From Paenibacillus rigui (GTDB lineage: Bacteria; Bacillota; Bacilli; Paenibacillales; NBRC-103111), in the NCBI RefSeq assembly GCF_002234615.1, contig NZ_NMQW01000014.1, positions 1-64,000 on the forward strand: a stretch of DNA of 64,000 nt, in the 5' to 3' direction. Below, piece after piece: positions 55,483-63,828 of this stretch (the first letter of the stretch is position 1; the number at the start of each line of letters is the position of its first letter). Made by a program: the position numbers and the translations under genes. The notes under the pieces were generated by a model, which had not been told where the DNA came from, did not search any database, and saw only the letters and a list, made by a program, of their open reading frames with translations.

Positions 55483-58120
55483 ACCGCCGGCTCCGCTCTT
55501 GCTGCGTCTGGGCTATGCGCTGCTTTTGTTCGGGCTGCTCCGCTGCTGGCTTGTCCCGCTGGAGCAGCTGTCCGACAGGACGGAGATATACCGGCTGACC
55601 CCGTTTCTGGTTTCGTTCGCACTGTTCTTGATCATCCATCTGCTGCCATGGGGCCGATCCGCCAAATGGTCTGCGAAATTCGCCGTGGTGATTGTCGTGA
55701 CCTCGATGCTGCACAGCGGACAGTGGCTTCCGTCCCCGGGGTGGTGGGCTGAATGGGGCAACGGCTTGATCGGGGATGTCCGGGCTGCGCTGCAAGGGCG
55801 GCTGGACAGTCTGGAGCCGGCAACGCGAACGCTGCTGTTTTTGACGGGCTGGGCATTTTTCATCGGGGTTTTACACATGTTTGTGGCGGACCGGCAGCAG
55901 CTGCTTTGGTTCGTAGGCATGACTTTATTGTATTTGGTCGTATTGCAGCTGGTATTTGATGTCGATATGTCATTCGGGCTGCTCCAGGCGAGCGGAGCGG
56001 GCCTGCTGCTGCAGGGGCTGCTGCAGGTCGATCGGGGAGCCCGTTGGAAGCGGGAAGCGGGCGATGCAACAGCGGCAGCGGCATTGGCATCGGCAGCGAG
56101 GGCTGCTCAAGGAACGGGTCAACCCGCCAACGAAACGGCATGGCAGGGCGAACATTTGCCTTCATTGACTTATCAGAGAACCTCCGGGCGGACTCATACT
56201 CCTCGTGCCCGAGAGACCAAGGGGTGGTCTCCTTTTGCGGTCAGCCTTGTCTGGACGGCTATCGTTCTGGCAGGAGCCTGGCTGGGGGCCGGGCAGCATC
56301 CGGTTCAAGGCGCTGCGGTGCCGACCGAGGCCTATGTGTCCCATTGGGAGGATCGCTGGCCGCTCTCCTTGTGGACACAACAGCCTTACCCGGCAGCGGC
56401 CAAAACCGGTTACGGTACGGATGACAGCCGGCTCGGGTCGCCTTTAACTGCCGACGAGACGGTCGCCTTCACGGCCCGGACAACCAAGCTGACGTACTGG
56501 CGCGGGGATGCCAAAACCTTTTACACCGGACAAGGGTGGACGACGCCGGAAGCGAGGCTGACCTCGTTTGAGGAGCTGAAGCCGGCGCAAGGGACCGATC
56601 TGTCGGCGGAGGTGATGCCGCAGAGCTCGAACCCGGCCCTTGACCCTTGGACTCCTGTCGTACAGGAGGTGACCCTGATGCAAAAAAACTTGAATCGTCA
56701 ATTATTTCTTGGGGGCAAACTGGCTCGCGTCGAATCGCTTGTCTCAGAGCAAGGGAAGCCGGTCCCGGCGGCATGGATTTGGCGGAACTCAATGTCCGAC
56801 CAATACCAGCTGCCGGCGATGGCTGATCCTGTCGCCTCTTACAAGGTTCAGGTGTTTGCTTGGAGCGGGGGGAGTGCCGGCCCGCAGGGAATGTCCTCCG
56901 GGCAGGTGCTGGCCGAGCCAAACTTGGAAACCTACCTGCAGCTCCCCCCAAGCCTCCCTTCTCGCGTGAAGGAGCTGGCGGAGCAAATAACGAAAGATCA
57001 GACCTCGTCTTACGATAAAGCTGCAGCGATAGAGAGATATTTAAGCAGTAATTACGCTTACAGCTTGAACGGCAGCCAGCCGCCAAGAAACGGTCAGGAT
57101 TTGGTCGATCAGTTCCTGTTCGAGCAAAAAGCCGGGTATTGCGACCACTTCTCTTCCGCGATGGTAGTCATGCTTCGGTCAGTCGGCGTTCCGGCTCGTT
57201 GGGTAAAAGGGTTCGCCCCCGGAGAAGTGATCGCCACAGAATGGGCGGCATCAGAATCTTCTCCGTCTCCATCGGATCCGTCTGTGACGTCTGCTGCATC
57301 TGCTGGATCCGTTCCATCTGCTGCCACGGCTGTGTCGGACGCACCCAAGACAGCAGCGACAGACACTCCCTCTGCGTCCAATTCGACATCGACGATCTAT
57401 ACCGTGGAGGTGCGGAATCGGGATGCGCATTCCTGGGTCGAGGCTTACCTGCCTTCGCTAGGCTGGGTACCGTTCGAAGCGACGCCGGGTTATGGCTCGG
57501 CTGCAAGCGGCCCTAAGGGTGAAACGGGTGTAAGCACGCAGGCTGGCAAGGAAACGGCCGCTTCGTTGCAACCGGCTTCTCCGGCTACGGCCCCGCTCGG
57601 CTTTGCGCAGCTCTTTGCGGAGGGGTGGCTGCTTATCCCGACGCTTCGCGCCGGAATCGCCGATTTATTCACTTCGATCAGCGCCGGCCCCGAGGTTTTC
57701 CACCGATGGCTAGTGTGGATGAGGCCTTGGCTGCCTTTATCCCTGTGGATAGCGGCTGCTCTTCTGGCAGGCGTACTTATCCACTTGTGGAGAATCATTC
57801 GCCGCACCGCCGACTCTATGGCCTCAACGGAGCGTTCGGCCGGGCAGCCGAGAAGCTCGCTGGGGGCGCTCAGAACGTATACGGTGGTCCGTTCGGCCGA
57901 CCAGCTGTGGGGCAAGCTGCAAAAGAAATGGGGACGTGCCGAGCCGTCCCAGACGATGCGCGAATACGCGCTGACCCGGACCTTCGCAGATGACACCCAG
58001 CGCGGAGCCGTGCTGCGGATCATTCAATTGCTGGAAGCGATCCGGTACCGCGAAGGCCGGGCGCACGTATCCCGTCGTCAGCTTCGCGAGGCTTGGGATG
58101 CTATGAAACGAACCCTGTGA
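55445..58120 (+). CDS. membrane transglutaminase-like protein (TgpA type)
   Basis: An 891-residue TgpA-like protein. About six membrane spans come first, then a DUF3488-like region, a transglutaminase core, one more span at about 765-785 and a cytoplasmic DUF4129-like end. The catalytic Cys is in YCDHFSSAM near residue 565, and His and Asp lie in DAHSWVEAYLPSLGWVPFEATPGY near residue 660. A roughly 50-residue Ser/Ala/Thr/Pro-rich insert separates them. Start ATG at 55445 follows GGGGTGAGGG. With MoxR and DUF58 it is thought to act in envelope processing. Confidence 0.9.
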   Translation: MAKRPIQPQPAPEPPAPLLLRLGYALLLFGLLRCWLVPLEQLSDRTEIYRLTPFLVSFALFLIIHLLPWGRSAKWSAKFAVVIVVTSMLHSGQWLPSPGWWAEWGNGLIGDVRAALQGRLDSLEPATRTLLFLTGWAFFIGVLHMFVADRQQLLWFVGMTLLYLVVLQLVFDVDMSFGLLQASGAGLLLQGLLQVDRGARWKREAGDATAAAALASAARAAQGTGQPANETAWQGEHLPSLTYQRTSGRTHTPRARETKGWSPFAVSLVWTAIVLAGAWLGAGQHPVQGAAVPTEAYVSHWEDRWPLSLWTQQPYPAAAKTGYGTDDSRLGSPLTADETVAFTARTTKLTYWRGDAKTFYTGQGWTTPEARLTSFEELKPAQGTDLSAEVMPQSSNPALDPWTPVVQEVTLMQKNLNRQLFLGGKLARVESLVSEQGKPVPAAWIWRNSMSDQYQLPAMADPVASYKVQVFAWSGGSAGPQGMSSGQVLAEPNLETYLQLPPSLPSRVKELAEQITKDQTSSYDKAAAIERYLSSNYAYSLNGSQPPRNGQDLVDQFLFEQKAGYCDHFSSAMVVMLRSVGVPARWVKGFAPGEVIATEWAASESSPSPSDPSVTSAASAGSVPSAATAVSDAPKTAATDTPSASNSTSTIYTVEVRNRDAHSWVEAYLPSLGWVPFEATPGYGSAASGPKGETGVSTQAGKETAASLQPASPATAPLGFAQLFAEGWLLIPTLRAGIADLFTSISAGPEVFHRWLVWMRPWLPLSLWIAAALLAGVLIHLWRIIRRTADSMASTERSAGQPRSSLGALRTYTVVRSADQLWGKLQKKWGRAEPSQTMREYALTRTFADDTQRGAVLRIIQLLEAIRYREGRAHVSRRQLREAWDAMKRTL

Positions 58121-58126
58121 ATCCCA

Positions 58127-58222
58127 GAGGCCACTGAAAAAGCTGCGGCTGCATGGACGGAGCATTCTTCTGATCGCTGTTGTGAACGATTCCGTCCATT
58201 CCGCCCGTTTTTCAGCGGCCTC
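58127..58222 (-). repeat. MITE-like palindromic element, copy 2
   Basis: A 96-bp imperfect palindrome, nearly the same terminal arms as copy 1 at 51353 but in the other orientation and without most of the inner part. The reversed right arm reads GAGGCCGCTGAAAAACGGGC. It lies straight after the transglutaminase stop. Confidence 0.75.
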
Positions 58223-58249
58223 TGTATTCTGTTCACAGGGGTCTTTTTT
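58219..58249 (+). terminator. terminator of the moxR operon
   Basis: CCTCTGT and ACAGGGG form a 7-bp stem (one G-T pair) followed by TCTTTTTT. It overlaps the end of the repeat element. Confidence 0.8.
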
Positions 58250-58365
58250 ATTGATGAGGCCGTTTCCTCCCCGTTCCCTATTGTCCGGTTCCAGACTTGA
58301 TTATGCTCTTCGCAGTCCTGCAGCCGTGCTCATTCTTCCAATTTCGACACAGGCATTGCCCTTTG

Positions 58366-58394
58366 CCAGCCGGAAGCTTATAATAATGTCTATT
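58366..58394 (+). promoter_or_regulatory. guaA promoter
   Basis: TTGCCC and a perfect TATAAT are 17 bases apart, giving a leader of about 120 bases. No purine aptamer was seen in that leader. Confidence 0.65.
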
Positions 58395-58520
58395 GATTTA
58401 GAGCAGAGCGCCTAAGCGGTTTATGCTTATTGCTTACGATGAGAGGTTCACCTGCGCGAACTCGGCCTCATGGTAGTCACCAGCAACATACTTACGAACA
58501 CAAACTTTAAGGAGGAAATT

Positions 58521-60059
58521 ATGGACAAGCCGAATGAAATTATTGTGGTGCTGGATTTTGGCGGCCAGTACAATCAGCTGATTGCCCGCCGTATCCGTGA
58601 TTTGGGCGTTTACAGTGAATTGCTGCCTTACAACACGTCCGCAGAAAAGCTGAAGCAAATTCAGCCGAAAGGGATCGTATTTTCCGGAGGACCGGCAAGC
58701 GTGTACGGAGAAAATTCCCCTGTGGTGGATCCGGCGATTTATGATCTGGGCGTTCCGATTTTAGGGATCTGCTACGGCATGCAGCTGATGGCTCATCAGC
58801 TTGAAGGCAAGGTAGAGCGTGCGTCCAAACGCGAGTACGGAAAAGCCGAGGTTGATTTTGCCGACCACTGCAAGCTGGTTAAAGGTCTGGACAAGCAGCA
58901 GACGGTCTGGATGAGCCACAGTGATCTCGTGGTTGAGCCTCCTGCGGGCTTTGTGGTCGACGCAAGCACGGAGCATGCTCCGGTAGCCGCGATGAGCCAC
59001 CCGGACAAAAACATGTTTGCAGTTCAGTTCCATCCGGAGGTACGCCACTCCGTGTACGGTAACGACATGATTCATAATTTCCTATACCATGTTTGCGGCT
59101 GTCAAGGCGATTGGAGCATGGAAAGCTTTATCGAGGATACGATCCGTGACATTCGCAACCAGGTTGGCGATAAAAAAGTATTGTGCGCATTGAGCGGCGG
59201 TGTCGATTCCTCCGTTGTAGCTATGCTGATTCACAAAGCGATCGGCGATCAATTAACCTGTATGTTTATCGATCATGGTTTGCTTCGCAAAGGGGAAGCG
59301 GAAGGCGTAATGGAAACCTTTGTGGGGAAATTCGACATGAAGGTTGTTAAAATTGACGCGCGCGATCGTTTCATGGGCAAATTAGCCGGCGTCGACGATC
59401 CGGAGCAAAAGCGTAAAATTATCGGCAACGAATTTATTCGCGTCTTTGAAGAGGAATCGGCACAATTCGACGATTTCGCCTTCTTGGCGCAAGGTACGCT
59501 GTATACGGATATTGTCGAGAGTGGAACAGCTACGGCGCACACGATTAAATCTCACCATAACGTAGGCGGATTGCCTGAAGATATGAAATTCGAGCTTGTC
59601 GAGCCGCTTAAAGCCTTGTTTAAGGATGAGGTTCGTAAAGTAGGCGAAGAGTGCGGTCTGCCTGCGGAAATCGTATGGCGTCAACCGTTCCCGGGTCCGG
59701 GTCTTGCGATCCGCGTATTGGGCGAAGTCACAGAAGAGAAGCTGACGATCGTTCGGGAATCCGATGCGATTCTGCGTGAAGAGATCGCCAAGGCAGGATT
59801 GGATCGCGAGATTTGGCAGTATTTCACGGCGCTTCCGAACATGAAGAGCGTAGGCGTTATGGGGGATGCCCGTACCTACTCCTACACCGTCGGCATCCGC
59901 GCTGTAACCTCCATCGACGGCATGACCGCCGACTGGGCTCGCATTCCTTGGGACGTACTGGAGAAAATCTCCGTTCGTATTGTCAATGAAGTCGATAACG
60001 TCAACCGTATCGTGTATGACGTAACGTCGAAGCCGCCGGCTACGATCGAGTGGGAATAG
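58521..60059 (+). CDS. guaA: GMP synthase (glutamine-hydrolysing)
   Basis: A 512-residue GMP synthase converting XMP to GMP. The class I glutamine amidotransferase nucleophile is Cys84 in GICYGMQ, with FHPEV later. The ATP pyrophosphatase P-loop is [11 protein letters not shown] near residue 225. The C-terminal dimer domain ends [15 protein letters not shown] precedes the ATG. Its neighbour pbuG is a guanine/hypoxanthine permease, so both are purine genes. Confidence 0.97.
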   Translation: MDKPNEIIVVLDFGGQYNQLIARRIRDLGVYSELLPYNTSAEKLKQIQPKGIVFSGGPASVYGENSPVVDPAIYDLGVPILGICYGMQLMAHQLEGKVERASKREYGKAEVDFADHCKLVKGLDKQQTVWMSHSDLVVEPPAGFVVDASTEHAPVAAMSHPDKNMFAVQFHPEVRHSVYGNDMIHNFLYHVCGCQGDWSMESFIEDTIRDIRNQVGDKKVLCALSGGVDSSVVAMLIHKAIGDQLTCMFIDHGLLRKGEAEGVMETFVGKFDMKVVKIDARDRFMGKLAGVDDPEQKRKIIGNEFIRVFEEESAQFDDFAFLAQGTLYTDIVESGTATAHTIKSHHNVGGLPEDMKFELVEPLKALFKDEVRKVGEECGLPAEIVWRQPFPGPGLAIRVLGEVTEEKLTIVRESDAILREEIAKAGLDREIWQYFTALPNMKSVGVMGDARTYSYTVGIRAVTSIDGMTADWARIPWDVLEKISVRIVNEVDNVNRIVYDVTSKPPATIEWE

Positions 60060-60114
60060 GTTGAACTGTTTATGATGTGTAAGCAAGCTTGAGAAAGCTG
60101 CGCTTGTTTCCGTT

Positions 60115-60157
60115 AAAGAGTCTTTCGTTGCGCACTAAACGCAGCGGAGGGCTCTTT
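60115..60157 (+). terminator. terminator of guaA
   Basis: An 18-bp stem with several G-T pairs, from AAAGAG at 60115 to CTCTTT at 60157, followed by a T-rich stretch. Confidence 0.75.
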
Positions 60158-60405
60158 CTATTTTACCTGCAAAGACGTAGGATTTGTGCAGCAGGTCCCG
60201 ACAGTTTGAGCGGAATCCTTCGCTAAAAGTCTCCATTTTTTAGCCTGAAACAGGCTTTAAGCTCGTAGACTGTCATTTCCTGGGGAATAATCAGTCTATA
60301 AAGCGAACGTACTGTAATTTTTAACAGATGAATGTTCGGAAAAATTAATTGACAAGATTCGTCAACAATCTTAGAATAAATGATGAATATTAAGGGAATA
60401 ACAGT

Positions 60406-60471
60406 TTCGTATAATCTTGGGGATAGGCCTGAGAGTTTCTACGAGATCACCGTAAATGATCTGGCTACGAA
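60406..60471 (+). promoter_or_regulatory. guanine-type purine riboswitch
   Basis: P1 is TTCGTA/TACGAA. J1/2 TAATC, J2/3 AGTTTCTA and the P3 loop CCGTAAA are canonical. The base before the 3' strand of P1 is C, which specifies guanine or hypoxanthine over adenine. It precedes a purine permease gene. Confidence 0.93.
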
Positions 60472-60581
60472 CAAACAACAAGGAAGACAGGGCAGCGGAT
60501 ATGCTGCACAGACCCGGGGCTGTAAGCTTCGGCTGCTTGTGCTGCTATGATGTTGTATACAGCTTCCATCTGTTGTTTGTG

Positions 60582-60612
60582 AACCCAGCGATGATCAAGC
60601 GCTGGGTTTTTT
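60582..60612 (+). terminator. riboswitch-controlled terminator of pbuG
   Basis: AACCCAGCG and CGCTGGGTT form a 9-bp stem followed by six T. ACAAACAAC at 60471-60479 can pair with GTTGTTTGT at 60572-60580, directly next to this stem. Confidence 0.9.
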
Positions 60613-60645
60613 CGTTGTTCCAAAACCAATGGAGGGATTTGGGGA

Positions 60646-62043
60646 ATGGATCGATTTTTTAGGCTCAAGGAGAACGGTACCAACGTACGGACCGAGATCA
60701 TGGCAGGGTTGACGACTTTCATGACCATGGCGTATATTCTCGCTGTAAACCCGAACATTCTGAGTAATTTTGGATCAGGCGCAACGGGTATGGACTGGAC
60801 GGCTGTGTTTTTGGCAACGGCCATTGCTGCAGGCGTTATGACAATTGCCATGGGGCTGTTCGTGAATTTTCCGGTTGCATTGGCGCCGGGTATGGGCTTG
60901 AACGCATATTTTGCAACGGTGATTTTATCCTCTCAAGGCAAGTTTACCTACCAAATGGGTTTAGCGGCTGTTTTCATTTCGGGGATTATCTTCATCATTC
61001 TGACGGTGACCAAAGTTCGCCAGCTGCTGCTGGTGGCGGTTCCGGACAGCATGAAGCACGCGATTACCGTGGGGATCGGCTTGTTTATTACGATTGTCGG
61101 ATTGAAAAATAGCGGTCTGATGACCGTCGCAGTCGAAGCGGGAAAAGATATCCCGGCGCATAAATTTACCGATGTGCTTTCGTTTGAAACGGTCATTCAT
61201 ATGGGCAGTCTGCATGATCCGACCGTTCAGCTTACTATCATCGGGATCGTGCTGATCGCTATTCTGATGGTGCTGCAGGTACGCGGAGCCATTTTGTTCG
61301 GCATTTTGCTGACGACAGTGGTCGCTATTTTCATGGGACAAGTCAATCTGGCAGCTTTGACGGATGCAAAGACGAGCTGGGTACCGGATTTGAGCAAAAT
61401 GGCCTTCGGTCAATTTGACTTCAAGGGCTTGTGGAATGCAGGGATTATTACAGTCATTGCGACCTTTACGTTCGTAGAGCTGTTCGATACGTTCGGTACG
61501 CTGGTAGGTACAGCGAATCGCGCAGGCTTTATGAAAAATAAAGAAGAGGGCAACAAAAAAGTCGGTAAAGCGATGATGGTCGATGCCGTTGCTGTCAGCG
61601 GCGGGGCTTTGGTAGGGACGAGTACGGTGACAGCTTTTATCGAGAGCGCCGCGGGTGTAGCTCAAGGGGGACGTACAGGCTTAACCGCCGTGACAACTGG
61701 CGTGTGCTTCCTGCTGGCGTTGTTCCTGGCGCCGATTGCCGCACTTATTCCAGGGGCCGCAACAGCAGCTGCGCTCATTATCGTCGGCGTGCTGATGATG
61801 CAATCCGTTAAGGAAATTGATTTTCAGGATATGACCTTGGCGATTCCGTCCTTCTTGACAATCGTCTTGATGCCTTTCACTTACAACATTGCGAACGGTG
61901 TTTCCTTCGGTATCGTGACGTATGTCATTTTGGCTGCTATTGGCAACATGAGCGGCAAAAGCAATCACAAAGTACACTGGCTGATGTGGATTCTTGCAGT
62001 CTTGATTGTACTGCGGTACGTGTTTATCGGCAGTGAAGGTTAA
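60646..62043 (+). CDS. pbuG: guanine/hypoxanthine permease
   Basis: A 465-residue membrane transporter of the AzgA/NCS2 family with about 12-14 spans. The signature TTFMTMAYILAVNP near residue 23 and the substrate region APGMGLNAYFATV near residue 84 are present. The segment ELFDTFGTLVGTANRAGFM near residue 280 is typical of PbuG. GGAGGG precedes the ATG. The guanine riboswitch in its leader supports purine uptake. Confidence 0.95.
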   Translation: MDRFFRLKENGTNVRTEIMAGLTTFMTMAYILAVNPNILSNFGSGATGMDWTAVFLATAIAAGVMTIAMGLFVNFPVALAPGMGLNAYFATVILSSQGKFTYQMGLAAVFISGIIFIILTVTKVRQLLLVAVPDSMKHAITVGIGLFITIVGLKNSGLMTVAVEAGKDIPAHKFTDVLSFETVIHMGSLHDPTVQLTIIGIVLIAILMVLQVRGAILFGILLTTVVAIFMGQVNLAALTDAKTSWVPDLSKMAFGQFDFKGLWNAGIITVIATFTFVELFDTFGTLVGTANRAGFMKNKEEGNKKVGKAMMVDAVAVSGGALVGTSTVTAFIESAAGVAQGGRTGLTAVTTGVCFLLALFLAPIAALIPGAATAAALIIVGVLMMQSVKEIDFQDMTLAIPSFLTIVLMPFTYNIANGVSFGIVTYVILAAIGNMSGKSNHKVHWLMWILAVLIVLRYVFIGSEG

Positions 62044-62057
62044 TTAAATACATGGTT

Positions 62058-62093
62058 AAGCCCCGACGCTCCAAGAGCATCGGGGCTTTTTAT
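62058..62093 (+). terminator. terminator of pbuG
   Basis: AAGCCCCGA and TCGGGGCTT enclose a smaller hairpin and are followed by TTTTATA. Confidence 0.9.
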
Positions 62094-62114
62094 ATACTTC
62101 CGCAATAACCGTAC

Positions 62115-62576
62115 TTAGAAGGGCTTCGTCATCATGAGGAACAAGGTGGCGACGGGCAGCAGCGTAGCCATAATACCGAACACGTCCCAACGTCTGGAGG
62201 CTTTCCGGTAGCCGGGCGTTAACGTATGCGTATCAAGCGATAGCTGGCTTTCCCGAATCATACGAAGCTGGCAGGGGATGAGAATCGTAACCCAGATGAG
62301 GCCGGTGAGGGCAAACAGAGCGATAGAGAGGGTCAGCCAGTTGAACGTCAGAAGGGAATAGCCCTGCTGCAGCGTCATGATGATACCGGTGATGACTATA
62401 AGTACAATTCCCGGCAGGGTAAAAATATAGTCGGCCAGCATCACATTCCTGGTTACTTTATACAGATGGGCCAGGTCGCCGCCGAGCTCCGCTTTTATTT
62501 TCCAAAACGCCGCCGTCATCACATTACCAAGAAACATGACTGCTCCCAGCACATGGATAAATACAGGCCAATTCAT
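62115..62576 (-). CDS. DUF2269-family membrane protein
   Basis: A 153-residue membrane protein with four hydrophobic segments. MNWPVFIHVLGAVMFLGNVM at the N-terminus is typical of DUF2269. The ATG overlaps the padR stop by 4 bases. The function is unknown. It is the last gene of a doxX, padR and DUF2269 operon. Confidence 0.85.
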   Translation of the reverse strand: MNWPVFIHVLGAVMFLGNVMTAAFWKIKAELGGDLAHLYKVTRNVMLADYIFTLPGIVLIVITGIIMTLQQGYSLLTFNWLTLSIALFALTGLIWVTILIPCQLRMIRESQLSLDTHTLTPGYRKASRRWDVFGIMATLLPVATLFLMMTKPF

Positions 62577-63124
62577 AGTGAGTCCTCCTTCCGAAGCTTC
62601 CCGGCTTCACGGATTTGTTCCAGACCCTTCTGGATGGAAGCGTAGCGTGCCTGGTGATGCTCAATACCTATGGATACGCAGATTTGCTGCGGAACAGACA
62701 TTTTTGAGGCATATTGGGAAAGTAAGCGCTCCAGTGTCTCGCTTTGTGATTTATTCACCTGCAAGCCGCTTTCCAGCCAGCGGATGATCGATGCATCATC
62801 GGCAAATTCCCCGAAATACAGCCTCATACACAGATCGGACCGAGTGCTGTCCATCCCCATAGGGCTTTCCAAATAGCCGTTGAACTGCTCCCTGCCCTGC
62901 GGGGTAATCTCGTATTCATGCTTGGTCGGACGTCCTTCCTGCACGATCGTACGCTTCATGATGCATTGCTCCTGCTCCAGCTTGGCTAAGGAAGGATATA
63001 CACTGCCATAGCTAGCATCAAAAAAGAAGGAAAAGTGTTCTTCGAATCTTTTTTTAATTTCGTAGCCGGACATGGGGGATTTATACAACAAACCTAGAAT
63101 GACGTATTTTGCTTGTAGTTGCAT
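62573..63124 (-). CDS. PadR-family transcriptional regulator
   Basis: A 183-residue PadR regulator. The winged helix is at about residues 5-80 (ILGLLYKSPMSGYEIKKRFEE, YGSVYPSLAKLEQEQCI), followed by a helical Vir-type dimerisation domain to about 175. AAAGGTG precedes the ATG. It probably represses its own operon through the palindrome at 63674. The ligand is unknown, but PadR proteins often sense phenolic or hydrophobic compounds. Confidence 0.92.
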   Translation of the reverse strand: MQLQAKYVILGLLYKSPMSGYEIKKRFEEHFSFFFDASYGSVYPSLAKLEQEQCIMKRTIVQEGRPTKHEYEITPQGREQFNGYLESPMGMDSTRSDLCMRLYFGEFADDASIIRWLESGLQVNKSQSETLERLLSQYASKMSVPQQICVSIGIEHHQARYASIQKGLEQIREAGKLRKEDSL

Positions 63125-63195
63125 GCGATTTCACCTTTCTTGTGCCTTTTCTTAACATTAAACGTGCACCTGCATGGGGAGAGTGGAGCCTTCAC

Positions 63196-63645
63196 TTACA
63201 GAACCTCGATGCTATAAAGGGTCCACCCAATAAACAGCGGCTGGTAAGCGAGACGAACCCAAGATAGCAAGTTGGAGCTTAAAGCGCCTGGAATATGCAG
63301 CCCCTTCATCGCTTTATTTAGATTGGCAGGGAAAATGGCGACGAAAAATAGAACGAGTGCAATTCCTGTTGCGAACCGAATCGAAGGAATAAGCAGCCCG
63401 ATGGCAAACATCAACTCCATGACACCGGTCACGTACACCGTTTGTCTTGGAAAGGGGACCCAGCCGGGAACGATACGCAATAAATCCTTACATTTGTAAA
63501 AATGGCTGAGGCCAAAGAAAACAAGAAAGAACGACATTGCATAAGCAGCCAAATCCATTTGGGTCACGGCTTCGGAAAAAACGCCGAGATGTGCTAATCC
63601 GTACAACACACCGTAACTGCCGAACAAAATCAAGAGTGTGATCAT
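63196..63645 (-). CDS. DoxX-family membrane protein
   Basis: A 149-residue protein with four membrane spans of the DoxX/MauE-type. The motif FGLSHFYKCKDLLRIVPGWVPFP near residue 44 and VTGVMELMFAIGLLIP fit the family. GAAAGGGTGA precedes the ATG. It is the first gene behind a very strong promoter and its operator. Roles proposed in the family include redox or quinol-linked stress functions. None is shown here. Confidence 0.85.
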   Translation of the reverse strand: MITLLILFGSYGVLYGLAHLGVFSEAVTQMDLAAYAMSFFLVFFGLSHFYKCKDLLRIVPGWVPFPRQTVYVTGVMELMFAIGLLIPSIRFATGIALVLFFVAIFPANLNKAMKGLHIPGALSSNLLSWVRLAYQPLFIGWTLYSIEVL

Positions 63646-63673
63646 TTGTATTTCACCCTTTCAACGTTGGCCT

Positions 63674-63692
63674 ATATTCATAATATGAATAT
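63674..63692. promoter_or_regulatory. operator palindrome of the doxX-padR operon
   Basis: ATATTCATA and TATGAATAT are perfect 9-base arms around one base. The site is at about +4 to +22 of the predicted transcript. PadR binding is inferred. Confidence 0.7.
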
Positions 63693-63702
63693 CTATAATG
63701 TG

Positions 63703-63731
63703 ATTATATTCTAGGAAAATTTCCATGTCAA
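63703..63731 (-). promoter_or_regulatory. perfect-consensus promoter of the doxX-padR operon
   Basis: On the minus strand TTGACA and TATAAT are both perfect and 17 bases apart, so very strong when free of repressor. Confidence 0.9.
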
Positions 63732-63777
63732 TCCTCGTTTTTGAAAAAATGCGTCGCATTTTTTTGTTGAATGCGCA

Positions 63778-63806
63778 TTGACAATTCATTTCGTGCATAC
63801 TATAAT
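63778..63806 (+). promoter_or_regulatory. perfect-consensus promoter before the T-box leader
   Basis: On the plus strand TTGACA and TATAAT are both perfect and 17 bases apart. Transcription should start near 63813. Confidence 0.9.
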
Positions 63807-63828
63807 TGCAAACAATATCATAAACACG

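Noticed and set aside
63744-63767. Terminator at an A/T palindrome between the two right-end promoters
   Set aside because: The stem is almost only A-T with little GC, and it lies upstream of a promoter with no gene ending there.
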